Assembly: GCF_009720735.1 (NCBI RefSeq)
Contig: NZ_WNKU01000013.1
Coordinates: 1-64,000 of the forward strand
Direction: 5' to 3'
Length of the DNA: 64,000 nucleotides
Source: Heliobacterium mobile
Lineage (GTDB): Bacteria > Bacillota > Desulfitobacteriia > Heliobacteriales > Heliobacteriaceae
Below the pieces are notes generated by a model. That model saw nothing but the letters and a program-made list of their open reading frames with translations, was not told where the DNA came from and searched no databases. How positions within the stretch are numbered: position 1 is the first letter of the stretch; the number at the start of each line of letters is the position of its first letter. Positions 46,134 through 55,658 of the stretch are shown in pieces. The translations under genes and the position numbers were made by a program.

Positions 46134-47516
46134 CTAGTACCTTCCATACTCATCACCAAATCGAACGATGTCATCTTCCTCCAGATACATACCGTTTTGT
46201 ACTTCGATGATGACCAATGGGATTTTCCCGGGATTCTCTAGTCGATGCTGCGTGGACTTGGGAACAAAGACACTCTCATTCTCATGGATCATCTGCTCCT
46301 GTCCACCAATCTCCACCCGAGCCGTACCTTCTAGAACAATCCAATGCTCTGAACGATGGTAATGCATCTGCAAGCTCAACCGCTGCCCCGGAAAAACAGT
46401 TATTCGCTTTACTTTGTATCCCGGTGCTTGCGCCAAAATGGTGAAACTACCCCAAGGCCGATATTGGGTGGGGTGCTCCAGGGCTTCCCGCCGCCGTTCT
46501 GTTTTCAACCGTTCAACCACATCTTTAATCTTCTGAGACTCGCCACGACGGGCAACGACAATTACATCCTGCGTTTCCACCACCAAGGTATCTTCCAGAC
46601 CGAGTCCCACGAGCAGTCGATCATGGCTCATCAGCAGCGATTCACGGCAGTTTAATGTCAAACAGTCCCCTTGCACAACATTCCCGTGATTATCTTTCGG
46701 AAGTGCCTCGAAAATAGCATCCCAAGAGCCAATGTCACTCCAATAAATTCCGAAGGGAATGACCGCAACACGGTCTGATTTCTCTGCCACTGCATGGTCA
46801 ATCGATAGGGCTGGCGCATCGTTAAAACGAGACAATAAATCATTGAAAGGCAACCGGGCTAATTCAGCGAGCATCGGCTGATGTTTACTCATTTCCTCCA
46901 TCAGACAGCCAATGGTGAATGCGTACATCCCTGAGTTCCAGTAGTAACCACCTTCAGTCAAAAAAGCTTCTGCCCGGTCCATGTCCGGTTTTTCAATGAA
47001 CTGCTGTACCAAAAAACCCTGTTCCCAAGGTGCTCCTGCTTGGATATAACCATAACCTGTCTCCGGTCGATCGGGTTCAATGCCAAAAGTAACGATCCGC
47101 CCTAACCGGGACATCTGCACTGCTACGTTTACTTGTTCAATATATTCTGCCTCTGCCCACACAAGGTGATCCGAAGGAGCCACAAAAAGAACTTCATCTG
47201 CATCACAGCCGATTACATCTAAGCAGTAACAGGCACTCAAGGCAATCGCAGGCGCAGTATTCCGAGCTGAAGGTTCTAAAATGATATGCGCTCTGCCGGC
47301 ACCAAGTCTACGAAGCTCCATCTGCACATGGTGAAAATAAGACTGGTTTGTCACTACAATGATATCTTCCGGGGGCAGAGTACGAAGAAAACGTGTCACT
47401 GTCTGTCCCAATAAAGAACAGTCCCCGTTAATTTGGAGAAATTGCTTGGGGTAGTCCTGCCTGGACAAGGGAAATAAGCGGGTTCCGCCGCCACCAGCAA
47501 GGATAATCACTTTCAT
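46134..47516 (-). CDS. manC: mannose-1-phosphate guanylyltransferase / mannose-6-phosphate isomerase
   Basis: 460 residues. The N-terminal nucleotidyltransferase has VIILAGGGGTRLFPLSRQDYPKQFL; FIEKPDMDRAEAFL and WNSGMYAF follow. The C-terminal cupin (about 345-460, YRPWGSFTILAQ, QMHYHRSEHWIVLEGTARV) is the type II isomerase with zinc-binding histidines. It makes GDP-mannose, and the fused isomerase supplies Man-6-P from fructose-6-P. It precedes manB by 28 bases. Confidence 0.94.
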   Translation of the reverse strand: MKVIILAGGGGTRLFPLSRQDYPKQFLQINGDCSLLGQTVTRFLRTLPPEDIIVVTNQSYFHHVQMELRRLGAGRAHIILEPSARNTAPAIALSACYCLDVIGCDADEVLFVAPSDHLVWAEAEYIEQVNVAVQMSRLGRIVTFGIEPDRPETGYGYIQAGAPWEQGFLVQQFIEKPDMDRAEAFLTEGGYYWNSGMYAFTIGCLMEEMSKHQPMLAELARLPFNDLLSRFNDAPALSIDHAVAEKSDRVAVIPFGIYWSDIGSWDAIFEALPKDNHGNVVQGDCLTLNCRESLLMSHDRLLVGLGLEDTLVVETQDVIVVARRGESQKIKDVVERLKTERRREALEHPTQYRPWGSFTILAQAPGYKVKRITVFPGQRLSLQMHYHRSEHWIVLEGTARVEIGGQEQMIHENESVFVPKSTQHRLENPGKIPLVIIEVQNGMYLEEDDIVRFGDEYGRY

Positions 47517-47536
47517 CGTTCGGTATCACCTTTTGC

Positions 47537-48091
47537 TTATACAAAAATCTTTGGGAATTTTAATCGAGTTTGATAAAGTGCACCGATATGGGGCGCCATA
47601 ATAAATTCAGATTGCATAATCATATCCTCTAACTGACTCCAGGTAAATTCAGCTGATTCAATCCATTCTGTCTCATCTGGCTGCGGTTCACTAACTTTTT
47701 CTGATTCCTGTACCAAAAAAATATAACAGCGATTGCAAAAAGCCGATGGGTGGACGGTCAACGAAGCGATAAATTCAGCTTCTACGCCAGCGTATCCGGT
47801 CTCTTCTCGCAACTCACGGACCGCCGCCGCTTCAGGTGAATCATCCCTTTTATCCATCGCACCGGAAGGGAGTTCCCAGTCAACCTGATCGATTCCTGGA
47901 CGATACTGCCGAACAAGAACAATCTTTCCTTGTTTGGTTACGGGCACCACAACCACCCAGTCGGGATAATGAAACAAATAATAGGGAGCGATTTTAACAC
48001 CATCATTAAAAAATTCGTTAGAAGTAAGGTTAATCCATTGATTTCGAATTACCGTTTCTGATTTACCCTTGCTCCAGCGCTGAATGGTCAC
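47537..48091 (-). CDS. Nudix hydrolase (ADP-ribose/nucleotide-sugar pyrophosphatase type)
   Basis: 184 residues. The Nudix box GAMDKRDDSPEAAAVRELREETG is complete in REL-REETG; Asp replaces the first Glu and the leading loop is slightly longer. YRPGIDQVDWELPSG before it resembles ADP-ribose and ADP-sugar pyrophosphatases. The substrate in this locus is probably a nucleoside-diphosphate sugar, but this is inference. GTG start 48091 with GGGAGG 7 bases upstream. Confidence 0.85.
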   Translation of the reverse strand: MTIQRWSKGKSETVIRNQWINLTSNEFFNDGVKIAPYYLFHYPDWVVVVPVTKQGKIVLVRQYRPGIDQVDWELPSGAMDKRDDSPEAAAVRELREETGYAGVEAEFIASLTVHPSAFCNRCYIFLVQESEKVSEPQPDETEWIESAEFTWSQLEDMIMQSEFIMAPHIGALYQTRLKFPKIFV

Positions 48092-48124
48092 TATGTTTCC
48101 TCCCCGAGAATATAATCTCTCATT

Positions 48125-49345
48125 TCACCGCGGGCAATCGTCACATATCCCATTCTCTGAAGAAGATACCATGCCCTGACGAAAGGATTGATATTTCTCC
48201 CCGAACCAAATTTGACGAAAATCTCCCGACAATCCATTCCCAAGATGAAATACTTCGGGATGCATCCGGATGCAACAGGGTGTTACATACCCATCACAAG
48301 AAATAAAAATACCTGCAAAAGGCCACCAACAGGCCTCTTTTCGTCTTTGCCCTCCTGTATAGGTTACTGTAACTCCGATCTGCCCCAAAAGGCTACGAAG
48401 GGTTTCTACTTTATCAATTACTTGTTCTTCTATCGCAAAAGCCGCCTCAGCGAAAAATCGGGAATTTTTATATCCTTCCTGACTGGAAATCAGCCAGTTT
48501 TCTGCCAAATGAATATGAACTTCATCCGGTGGAAGTTGCGTAGCAAAGTAACAGAGACCGTCCATATCATCGTGATTACCCGCACTGACCACAAAGTTAT
48601 AGACTAGCCGTAGCGGCCTTTCAGACTGTTTCTGGCGATATGCCCAAGCTTCGGCGATATGCGCTCGTATTTTCGTCCAATTCCCACCGGGGCGCAACTG
48701 TTGAAATCGTTCCGGTTCAGTCGAATCAATCGAAAAAATGAGTTTATCCAAGTGATCTAACATTTCCCGTTGGATTTTAATACTCCCGTTGGTCGTTATT
48801 GAAGTATTTATGTTTCTCTCCCTGAGATACTTTACCATCCGCGACAGTGACGGATTCAACAGAGGCTCACCAAGTCCTTGCAACTGAACTCGCTTTACCC
48901 GGGGAAATTGGCCCATAACGGAATAAAAGTCTTCCATATTCAAATGGTGGTTTGCACGTCCCGGGGGAAGCATACTCCGGCTACAAGACCCACAGGAGTA
49001 GTTACAGTATGTTGTCGGTTCCATTTGGAGAAAAAAGGGCTCCCAAAAAAGATTCGTCTCAATTTTATCCATAGTACAACCAGAATGCTGTAACTGCTCA
49101 ATTGCTTTGGGATAATCTAACGTAGCGATAATCACCTTATCAAAGGGAATATCCCGTAAAAGTCTTGGGGTAGCTTCTTGAACGGTAAACTCTCGAACCT
49201 GTCTTCCCAACTGGGAAAGCTCATGATCGACAATTGCCGTTATCTGAGAACGGTCCGTCAATGATGCAAATTGTTCATTTTTTTCTGTCAAAGCGTCAAC
49301 TACATGTTCAGCGAACCCCTGAGAACCATAGAGGAGGTAGCGCAT
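48125..49345 (-). CDS. radical SAM/SPASM protein with N-terminal Rossmann-like domain
   Basis: 406 residues. Residues 1-95 (MRYLLYGSQGFAEHVVDAL and PFDKVIIATLDYPKAIEQL) form a small nucleotide-binding-like domain resembling the C-terminal domain of the CgeB proteins in this locus. The radical SAM motif is EPTTYCNYSCGSCSRSMLP (about residues 108-126); the SPASM-like part has CWWPFAGIFISCDGYVTPCC and ends CDDCPR. It is a longer relative of the 38669-39610 protein. Substrate unknown. AAGGAG lies 5 bases before the ATG. Confidence 0.8.
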   Translation of the reverse strand: MRYLLYGSQGFAEHVVDALTEKNEQFASLTDRSQITAIVDHELSQLGRQVREFTVQEATPRLLRDIPFDKVIIATLDYPKAIEQLQHSGCTMDKIETNLFWEPFFLQMEPTTYCNYSCGSCSRSMLPPGRANHHLNMEDFYSVMGQFPRVKRVQLQGLGEPLLNPSLSRMVKYLRERNINTSITTNGSIKIQREMLDHLDKLIFSIDSTEPERFQQLRPGGNWTKIRAHIAEAWAYRQKQSERPLRLVYNFVVSAGNHDDMDGLCYFATQLPPDEVHIHLAENWLISSQEGYKNSRFFAEAAFAIEEQVIDKVETLRSLLGQIGVTVTYTGGQRRKEACWWPFAGIFISCDGYVTPCCIRMHPEVFHLGNGLSGDFRQIWFGEKYQSFRQGMVSSSENGICDDCPR

Positions 49346-49354
49346 AGCCCCTCC

Positions 49355-50350
49355 TTACCGACGAACCGCTTGGAAGTTGTCCTTAATAAAGCGAATCGTA
49401 TCATCTAGAATATAATCCATATCATATTTAGGTGTCCATCCAAGTATTGCTTGGGCTTTCTCTGAGACACCAACGCGGAAACGTACATCCGCTTCTGGGG
49501 CAGACAAGTGTTTAAAGCCTGGGAAGGGGATTTCCCCGTTGACTTTTTCCCAGATTCGCAACGCCAAGTCACTTACCTTAAAGGTATTGAGCCCGCAAAA
49601 GTTAAAATCTTCGTTAACAATCCCTTTTGCTAACGCCAGTTGTAACGCTTCAGCCACATCGCGGGCATGAGTAAAGGTACGCACCTGCTCACCGTCCCCG
49701 AGGATTTCAAAGGGGCTTTGCCGCACCATCGCCTTGTAGACGAAATCAGGAATAACATGAGCCATTCCGAATTCAAGTTCACCTTTTGAATCGACAGCAG
49801 GTAGTTCGCCACTCCCTACCGCATTGAAGGGACGAACAATTAGGTAGCGTAATCCGAGTTCCTGCTCAGCTCCCCGCACCATGTACTCTCCATAGAGTTT
49901 TTGCATACCATAATTCGTAAAGGGAACAAGTTGCTGATAGGCGTCTGCTTCAGTCACAGGATGCTGAACACGCTCGTAGACCATGGAAGAAGAAAAATAG
50001 ACAAAGACTGCTTCTGGGGAAGAGGCTAGCGTACAGTCGATCGCGTACGCAAGAAGCTCATTATTATCACGAGCAATCTGATAGGGAATTTTATGGAAAT
50101 ATTTAATACCTCCAATCAACGCAGCGAGACAAAGGATGATGTCATAACCCTTAAATTCCACCGGGTACATATTGCGCACGTCTTTCACCAAGAGCCGCAC
50201 ATTCGGGTGCCGCAAATAGTCATGTTGTATAAAGCCGTATTTACTAAAGTTGTCAACTATCGTTAGCTTATAGCCCTTCTCAAGAAGTTCACGACAGACA
50301 TAAGAACCGATAAAACCAGCTCCACCTAAAACGAGTACATTTTTCCCCAC
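49355..50350 (-). CDS. NAD-dependent nucleotide-sugar epimerase/dehydratase (SDR)
   Basis: 331 residues. Nucleotide loop NVLVLGGAGFIGSYVCREL; VYFSSSMVYERV and the catalytic TNYGMQKLYGEYM (YxxxK); RPFNAVGSGE and GDGEQVRTFTHARDVAEAL are typical of UDP-sugar epimerases. It may epimerise or dehydrate a UDP- or GDP-sugar made with the dehydrogenase next to it. Start: GTG 50350 with AGGAG 10 bases upstream. Confidence 0.88.
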   Translation of the reverse strand: MGKNVLVLGGAGFIGSYVCRELLEKGYKLTIVDNFSKYGFIQHDYLRHPNVRLLVKDVRNMYPVEFKGYDIILCLAALIGGIKYFHKIPYQIARDNNELLAYAIDCTLASSPEAVFVYFSSSMVYERVQHPVTEADAYQQLVPFTNYGMQKLYGEYMVRGAEQELGLRYLIVRPFNAVGSGELPAVDSKGELEFGMAHVIPDFVYKAMVRQSPFEILGDGEQVRTFTHARDVAEALQLALAKGIVNEDFNFCGLNTFKVSDLALRIWEKVNGEIPFPGFKHLSAPEADVRFRVGVSEKAQAILGWTPKYDMDYILDDTIRFIKDNFQAVRR

Positions 50351-50433
50351 AATAATACAACTCCTACCCTAATAATTTAATGATTTTGCATTCCACTTTA
50401 TGGTGACACCTTCAGCAGCACGGGCTCTTTTTA

Positions 50434-51693
50434 TTACCCTTGTCTGTAAAACATGCGTCCCTGCTGAGTCATATTCCAAATATCTACAATTAACGTACCC
50501 GGCTGTATTCTTTGTTTCAAACTCTCCCAATTACGCTGAAATGCCGTATGTGCATTGGCGATAACAATGACATTCGAATCTTCGATGGCTGTTTCTACCG
50601 ATTGGTTAGAGAAGATCTGATAGGTGCAGTCAAGTGGATCACCTATCGATAGGTTCGGTTCTGCGATAGCAATTTCTCTGGGCACTTCTTTAAGAAGATA
50701 CCGCACCAGCTTCGGAACCAAACTGTCTCGAACATCATCACTATCTTTCTTAAATGTAAAACCTAAAACAGCCACTTTGCATCCGTAAATCGATTGAACA
50801 GAGAGAATCTTTTCCACAATTACTTTCGGCATTGACTCGTTCACACGCCATGTAGCCGTAAACAAATCAGACTGTGGAAACAGTTCACTGATCATGGCAA
50901 AATCCTTTCGCAAACAAGGGCCCGCCGTAAAGCCGGGGCCATAAAAAATGGGCCGCGGGTAATGATGATTCGTCAGATTCAGCAGTTCATAAATATCTTC
51001 CCCGAAACTGTTGGCTACCATAAAAAAATAATTGACTAAGCCAAAATACACGTAGCGGCCTGTATTACAAAAGAGCTTTACCAGTTCTGCACCACGAAAG
51101 GTTGCTGGAAAAACCTCTCCAGTGATCTTCAAAAACAAATTGGCTGCCGTTTGAAAGCTGCCTTCTTCAGCCGTTCCGATAACTTGAGGAATTGAACTCA
51201 TCTCTTCGAGAGCTTTACCCTCAAGAATTCGTTCCGGTGCGAAAGCAAGAAAATAATCTTCCCCCGTCTTCCAACCTCGTTCCGCTTCGATCCTTTTCTG
51301 GACAAATTCCGTCGTTCCAACCGCAACGGTACTACGCAAGACGATCGTCTGTCCTCGCTGTAACTGTGGAATCACGTCGGCCAATACATGATTAATGTGC
51401 CCTAGATTCATCTCGATATGTTCCATAAAAGGAGTACCTACGGTGATGATCACTTTTTCAGCTCGCCCACACTGAGCAAGGTCATAATCTGTATCGATTG
51501 AAACACCACGGTCGAGCAACTCTTGGCATCCCGTTTCGAAAAAAGGCATCTTTCCTTGGCGAATGGATTCAACAATATGCGTATCTCTATCAATACCCAA
51601 GACACGAAGGCCCTTATCCGCAAATATCAACGCCAGTGGCAACCCGACCCGCCCGATGCCAATCACCGCTAAATCATAATCAAAATGAGGCAT
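50434..51693 (-). CDS. nucleotide-sugar 6-dehydrogenase (UDP-glucose/UDP-ManNAc type)
   Basis: 419 residues. NAD loop LAVIGIGRVGLPLALIFADKG, TVGTPF, STVAVGTTE, FAPERILEGKA, and the catalytic cysteine in GPGFTAGPCLRKDF (about 258). It oxidises C6 of a UDP-sugar to the uronic acid in two steps. The sequence does not say whether the substrate is glucose, GlcNAc or ManNAc. Start: ATG 51693 with AGGAG 9 bases upstream; six residues of frame upstream lack a site. Confidence 0.9.
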   Translation of the reverse strand: MPHFDYDLAVIGIGRVGLPLALIFADKGLRVLGIDRDTHIVESIRQGKMPFFETGCQELLDRGVSIDTDYDLAQCGRAEKVIITVGTPFMEHIEMNLGHINHVLADVIPQLQRGQTIVLRSTVAVGTTEFVQKRIEAERGWKTGEDYFLAFAPERILEGKALEEMSSIPQVIGTAEEGSFQTAANLFLKITGEVFPATFRGAELVKLFCNTGRYVYFGLVNYFFMVANSFGEDIYELLNLTNHHYPRPIFYGPGFTAGPCLRKDFAMISELFPQSDLFTATWRVNESMPKVIVEKILSVQSIYGCKVAVLGFTFKKDSDDVRDSLVPKLVRYLLKEVPREIAIAEPNLSIGDPLDCTYQIFSNQSVETAIEDSNVIVIANAHTAFQRNWESLKQRIQPGTLIVDIWNMTQQGRMFYRQG

Positions 51694-51719
51694 CCTGTTC
51701 ACTCCTGACAATTACTTCT

Positions 51720-53705
51720 TCATAGTCCATAGTTCATTTTTCCGGTAGAAAAGGGGAGAAGCACATCCCATATAGGTGAAGACAAATCATACAACGGAGC
51801 CACTGCTGCCATGTGCTGCAGCGGCTTTAAACTCTCATAAATTGCCGACCCGGACGTCTCGGCAGCAATTATGACCATATCCGGCTTTAATGAAGGAATG
51901 TCATCAAAACCATAAATGGGGATTCCGGCAATCATACGGCCTTGTAGGTTCCGATCAACCGCTCCAATTAGATTAACGTTAGGGTATAACTTTAGTTGTC
52001 CAAAAACCCGATCAGCCATATCCCCTCTTACTCCATAGATAAGAAGACGCTGTCTATCGACTTGAAGCTTTTCTAGAAGTTTACGGAGGCGGAAAACATA
52101 GGGTGGGGTACGGATATCGGGAATATCCAGTGCAGGACCAGCCTGAAAATCGTTGACTACCGCTCCGGAGCAGTAAAACCCCAAATCATTAGACGTAGAT
52201 GGTTCCAGATTTAAAAACGATTCTACTACTCGCTCCACGACGGAAGGGTGAAGTAAATAGTTAATGAGTGGTCGAATTTTTCCTTTTTCAGATAAGGTGG
52301 GACATTGATACTGGATATACTCTGACACTTCCCGAGGGATATCACTAATGTCGATCTCTTCAGTTAACAACAAACCATGCATATCCTGTTTTTTTCGCTG
52401 CACATAGTTATCGTGTAATGCACCAACTTCTAGATAAGTGCGTATACCGATAACATAGACACTTTGTAGTTTTTGTAACAGGCTACGTACAAAGCTGTAT
52501 TCCAGGTTTTCTACAACAAAATCACCGACAATAAAATGAATTGCTGCAAATTGTCCCAGTTGCTTAGAAACTGTGCCTTTATTTCCATCAAGCCAGCGCC
52601 GCAGCTCTTCCTTAGAAGAAAAGCGCATGGTCTTGATTAACACTTCTTGATGCGTCACTATGTCGGTGATGTCCGTTCCACCAAAAAGCGTCCTCAACCG
52701 GTGCCCCATTGTATGCTCACCATGAGCTCGCTGATAAGCGGCTTTCGCGATTCGATAACGTTCTTCATCGTGGGTAATGAAATAATTGATTTTATCCTTT
52801 AACTCTTCACGATTTCTAAAAAAAACGATTTCTTTACCAGGTTGAAATAACCGAGATAATTCCGGATTTTCGTTGGTCAGTTGAAAAGCCCCGGCACCAG
52901 CCACCTCAAAGTGACGTAATTTCGTTTGATAAGAATCAATGGCATCGTCGGCGGAGAACCCCGGGTTAAATACAATCCGGGCCTGTTGATAAACGCGTGC
53001 CATTTCTTCATTCGCTACCAAACCGCCCGCACATTCCTTTAGTACGGGATGGCGCTCCCATCCAAAACCAAAAAGCTTCAACTCCAAGTTCAGTTCCTGA
53101 CAGATGTAGTAAAGATCTGTCAGCATTTGCTGTCGGGAGTACCCATCTCTTAAATATATCTGCTGATTATGTTCTTGCACCAAATTCGTACCAATAAATA
53201 CAATATCGTATTTTACCTCACTGGAATGCCCGTTTTCATGTTCGACCCAATTCTGATCACGGTGAAAAAGGTTTTCATTAAATCCCCAAGGAAGCCAAAG
53301 AATCCGGTTTTTATCCCACCCTTCATGTAAGCGCTGCTGGACTCCTCGAAGAGAATGAGATGCGACCAGGTCAAAACGATGATCATGTCCAATGTTTTGA
53401 CGATACCATACTTCAGGCTCATCGTCCGCATGAAAAGCAACGATTTTTACCCCCATTGCTCGGACATAGCCAAAGAAATCGTCAGAGAAGTCTTTATTCA
53501 CGGCATCGGAATAAAAAAAGAGTACATCAAAATTGCCTCGGCGCAACACCTCTAAAAGATATTGCTCATGATAACCGTTTTTACGTGAAGCCAACAACGG
53601 CGATACGTCAATACAAGCGGCATCATACATCTCCCGTATAGGTTTTACCCAATTGTCTTTTACATACTGGATCGACAAGGCTCCAACCATCAAAATACGC
53701 TTCAT
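51720..53705 (-). CDS. CgeB-family glycosyltransferase with C-terminal Rossmann-like domain (copy 1)
   Basis: 661 residues in three parts. (1) About 1-340, a CgeB-like GT-B fold: MKRILMVGALSIQYVKDNW, FHADDEPEVWY, ILWLPWGFNENLF, and the nucleotide-sugar-binding KLRHFEVAGAGAFQLTNENPEL. (2) A middle region (about 350-520) unique to this locus, with AIHFIVGDFVVENLEYSFV and YVIGIRTYLEVGA. (3) A C-terminal Rossmann-like domain (about 545-650), LLIYGVRGDMADRVFGQL, DRNLQG, GIPIYGFDDIPSL, IIAAETSG, ending PLYDLSSPIWDVLL. It overlaps the upstream radical SAM gene by 4 bases, so the two are coupled. It likely transfers a sugar made in the locus; the acceptor is unknown. Confidence 0.78.
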   Translation of the reverse strand: MKRILMVGALSIQYVKDNWVKPIREMYDAACIDVSPLLASRKNGYHEQYLLEVLRRGNFDVLFFYSDAVNKDFSDDFFGYVRAMGVKIVAFHADDEPEVWYRQNIGHDHRFDLVASHSLRGVQQRLHEGWDKNRILWLPWGFNENLFHRDQNWVEHENGHSSEVKYDIVFIGTNLVQEHNQQIYLRDGYSRQQMLTDLYYICQELNLELKLFGFGWERHPVLKECAGGLVANEEMARVYQQARIVFNPGFSADDAIDSYQTKLRHFEVAGAGAFQLTNENPELSRLFQPGKEIVFFRNREELKDKINYFITHDEERYRIAKAAYQRAHGEHTMGHRLRTLFGGTDITDIVTHQEVLIKTMRFSSKEELRRWLDGNKGTVSKQLGQFAAIHFIVGDFVVENLEYSFVRSLLQKLQSVYVIGIRTYLEVGALHDNYVQRKKQDMHGLLLTEEIDISDIPREVSEYIQYQCPTLSEKGKIRPLINYLLHPSVVERVVESFLNLEPSTSNDLGFYCSGAVVNDFQAGPALDIPDIRTPPYVFRLRKLLEKLQVDRQRLLIYGVRGDMADRVFGQLKLYPNVNLIGAVDRNLQGRMIAGIPIYGFDDIPSLKPDMVIIAAETSGSAIYESLKPLQHMAAVAPLYDLSSPIWDVLLPFSTGKMNYGL

Positions 53706-55567
53706 CGAATGATTTTCCCTTCCATGGTTACACCGGCAACGATGGTTGATGCCAGTTCTAGGGCTACTTTTTCGACTTCTTCATAACCACATCCGGTAGG
53801 ATTTGTATAGGGGATAATTGTCCCTTCGAGGTATTCCTGTTCACGCAATGTCTTCGCAAAATCTCGCAACAAGGCATGACTGAAATCGCCAGTGTTCCTA
53901 AATACATGGACTCGTTTTTCAGGAATAATCGATACAAATTCTTTTGCGAATCGCTCATGAGTTACCACATGCATTTCATAGGGCATTTCCTCATGAAGCA
54001 GACGCAAAAGGTTACATGTTAAAGCGATATTCGCTGATTGTAACAAAACGAGTTTGGCTCCGGGACCAACTGTTGCGGCCACCTTGTTCTTAAAAGCCTG
54101 TTTGAATTCGTCAGAATAAAGAGTACGCTTCACCTTCGCCTCGCCCCAGATGCGGTAGGCCTTGCGTACATAACCTTCCAGTTGTTCGCCTGTAAATCGT
54201 TCTGTTCTAGATACAGCCTGCGTAGAGCCGTCATAATGATCCCAATTCTTAGTTGAAATCCAGCCACGGGCATCATACTCGGTATACATCTTAGTTCCTG
54301 GAAATGGCGTTGCAATAGAAAACTGTACTGAATCTGAAGGTAGACTGGCTGCAAGGGCGATTGTCTCCTCAATCGATTCTGCAGTATCACTAGGTAAACC
54401 AAACGTAAAGGTCAAATGGACTTTAATGCCGATTTCTTTGGTATATCGAATGATTTGACTTACTTTCGCCAAATCTAATTTTTTACCAATATCGTTAAGT
54501 ACCTGTTGATCTGCTGATTCCACACCATATTTAACACTAAAAAGCCCTGCTTCTTTTAACTCATCCAACATGTTTTCGGTCATCCGGTCTGCTCGAGCCA
54601 TTATTCCCCATGGAACATCCGTCAAACCGCGTTGCTTCATGAGTCGAGCGATCATCAATACGTGTTCACGATTGATATTAAATGTATCATCATCGATATA
54701 TATGCTCCGATAAGGATAGCGGCGAAGATTCTCTTCAATCTCATTCACTACGTCTTCAGGACTGCGCGTACGGTAATGAGTACCTCGATAAATTAGTTGT
54801 GGCCAAACACAAAAAATACAACCGTAAGGGCAACCTCGGGACGTCATAATTTGCAGTTGAGGCAGATCAAGACCGCAAACTGAATCAAAGTAGTTTTCAT
54901 TAGGAAGACTATCTCTGTGTGGCCAAGGGAGAGACGCCAAATCGACAGGTTTTCCATGGAGGGTTTTTCTTACGGCAGCACCGTCACGAAAAACTAAATT
55001 AGGAATTGAAGCAATCTTTTCCGGCAAGACTGATATTTCGCCTTTTTCGCTGAGAGAAAAGGATTCGTTCACTAAACAGGAATGTAGGAGGTTTAACAGT
55101 TCAACGAGAGCGGTTTCATATTCCCCATAAACTGTAAAATCAATATCTCGGTTTGATTCAATAAACTTTTCTTGCTCTAACTCAAAATGAGCCCCACAAA
55201 AAATAATGAGGGCTTTCGAAAAATCTTTTTTTAAGCGGCGTGCAATGGCGAGATCATTCGACAAACTAGGGGTTGATGTCTCCATTATAATTACTTGAGG
55301 ATCATATTCCCTAACAAAATTAAAAAAATCAGCGTAAGATTCTCCCATGGCAATGGAGTCTCGAATGAACGTCTCCAAGCCAGCACGTTTTGCCATCGCC
55401 GCTGCCGTAGAAAGAAAGAAAGGAAAAGGAATGTATCCCCCCGTAAGTTCACCACCGAAAAAAGGCGAAGTATGGGGCCAGCGTGAACCGGCCCGCACAC
55501 CTCGCCATCCTGCCTGACCGATTTCCGCTTGTTTGTGCCAAGGCGCATTGGAAAATAGAACCCGCAA
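53702..55567 (-). CDS. radical SAM protein with degenerate B12-binding domain and novel C-terminal domain (copy A)
   Basis: 621 residues. The N-terminal fold (about 1-190) resembles B12-binding domains of radical SAM enzymes but lacks the DxHxxG histidine (DSIAMG instead). The cluster motif is SRGCPYGCIFCVWPQ (about 246). YIDDDTFN, KYGVESADQQVL, HLTFTFGLPSDTAESIE and FPGTKMY are typical of this radical SAM group. The last 120 residues form an extra domain ending in PYTNPTGCGYEEVEKVAL. It shares RGVRAGSRWPHT and overall layout with the protein at 58645-60450. Start: TTG 55567 (LRVLFSNAPW) with GGAAGGG 6 bases upstream; GTG 55576 overlaps that site. Substrate unknown; a sugar or lipid-linked intermediate is a guess from context. 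Confidence 0.82.
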   Translation of the reverse strand: MRVLFSNAPWHKQAEIGQAGWRGVRAGSRWPHTSPFFGGELTGGYIPFPFFLSTAAAMAKRAGLETFIRDSIAMGESYADFFNFVREYDPQVIIMETSTPSLSNDLAIARRLKKDFSKALIIFCGAHFELEQEKFIESNRDIDFTVYGEYETALVELLNLLHSCLVNESFSLSEKGEISVLPEKIASIPNLVFRDGAAVRKTLHGKPVDLASLPWPHRDSLPNENYFDSVCGLDLPQLQIMTSRGCPYGCIFCVWPQLIYRGTHYRTRSPEDVVNEIEENLRRYPYRSIYIDDDTFNINREHVLMIARLMKQRGLTDVPWGIMARADRMTENMLDELKEAGLFSVKYGVESADQQVLNDIGKKLDLAKVSQIIRYTKEIGIKVHLTFTFGLPSDTAESIEETIALAASLPSDSVQFSIATPFPGTKMYTEYDARGWISTKNWDHYDGSTQAVSRTERFTGEQLEGYVRKAYRIWGEAKVKRTLYSDEFKQAFKNKVAATVGPGAKLVLLQSANIALTCNLLRLLHEEMPYEMHVVTHERFAKEFVSIIPEKRVHVFRNTGDFSHALLRDFAKTLREQEYLEGTIIPYTNPTGCGYEEVEKVALELASTIVAGVTMEGKIIR

Positions 55568-55658
55568 TGTATACACCCTTCCCGCAATAGGGCCTTTCTT
55601 CAGTGCTACTATGTCGTAATTATATTTTCGTTAAAAATGCTCTTTGCCTTTAACCTTA

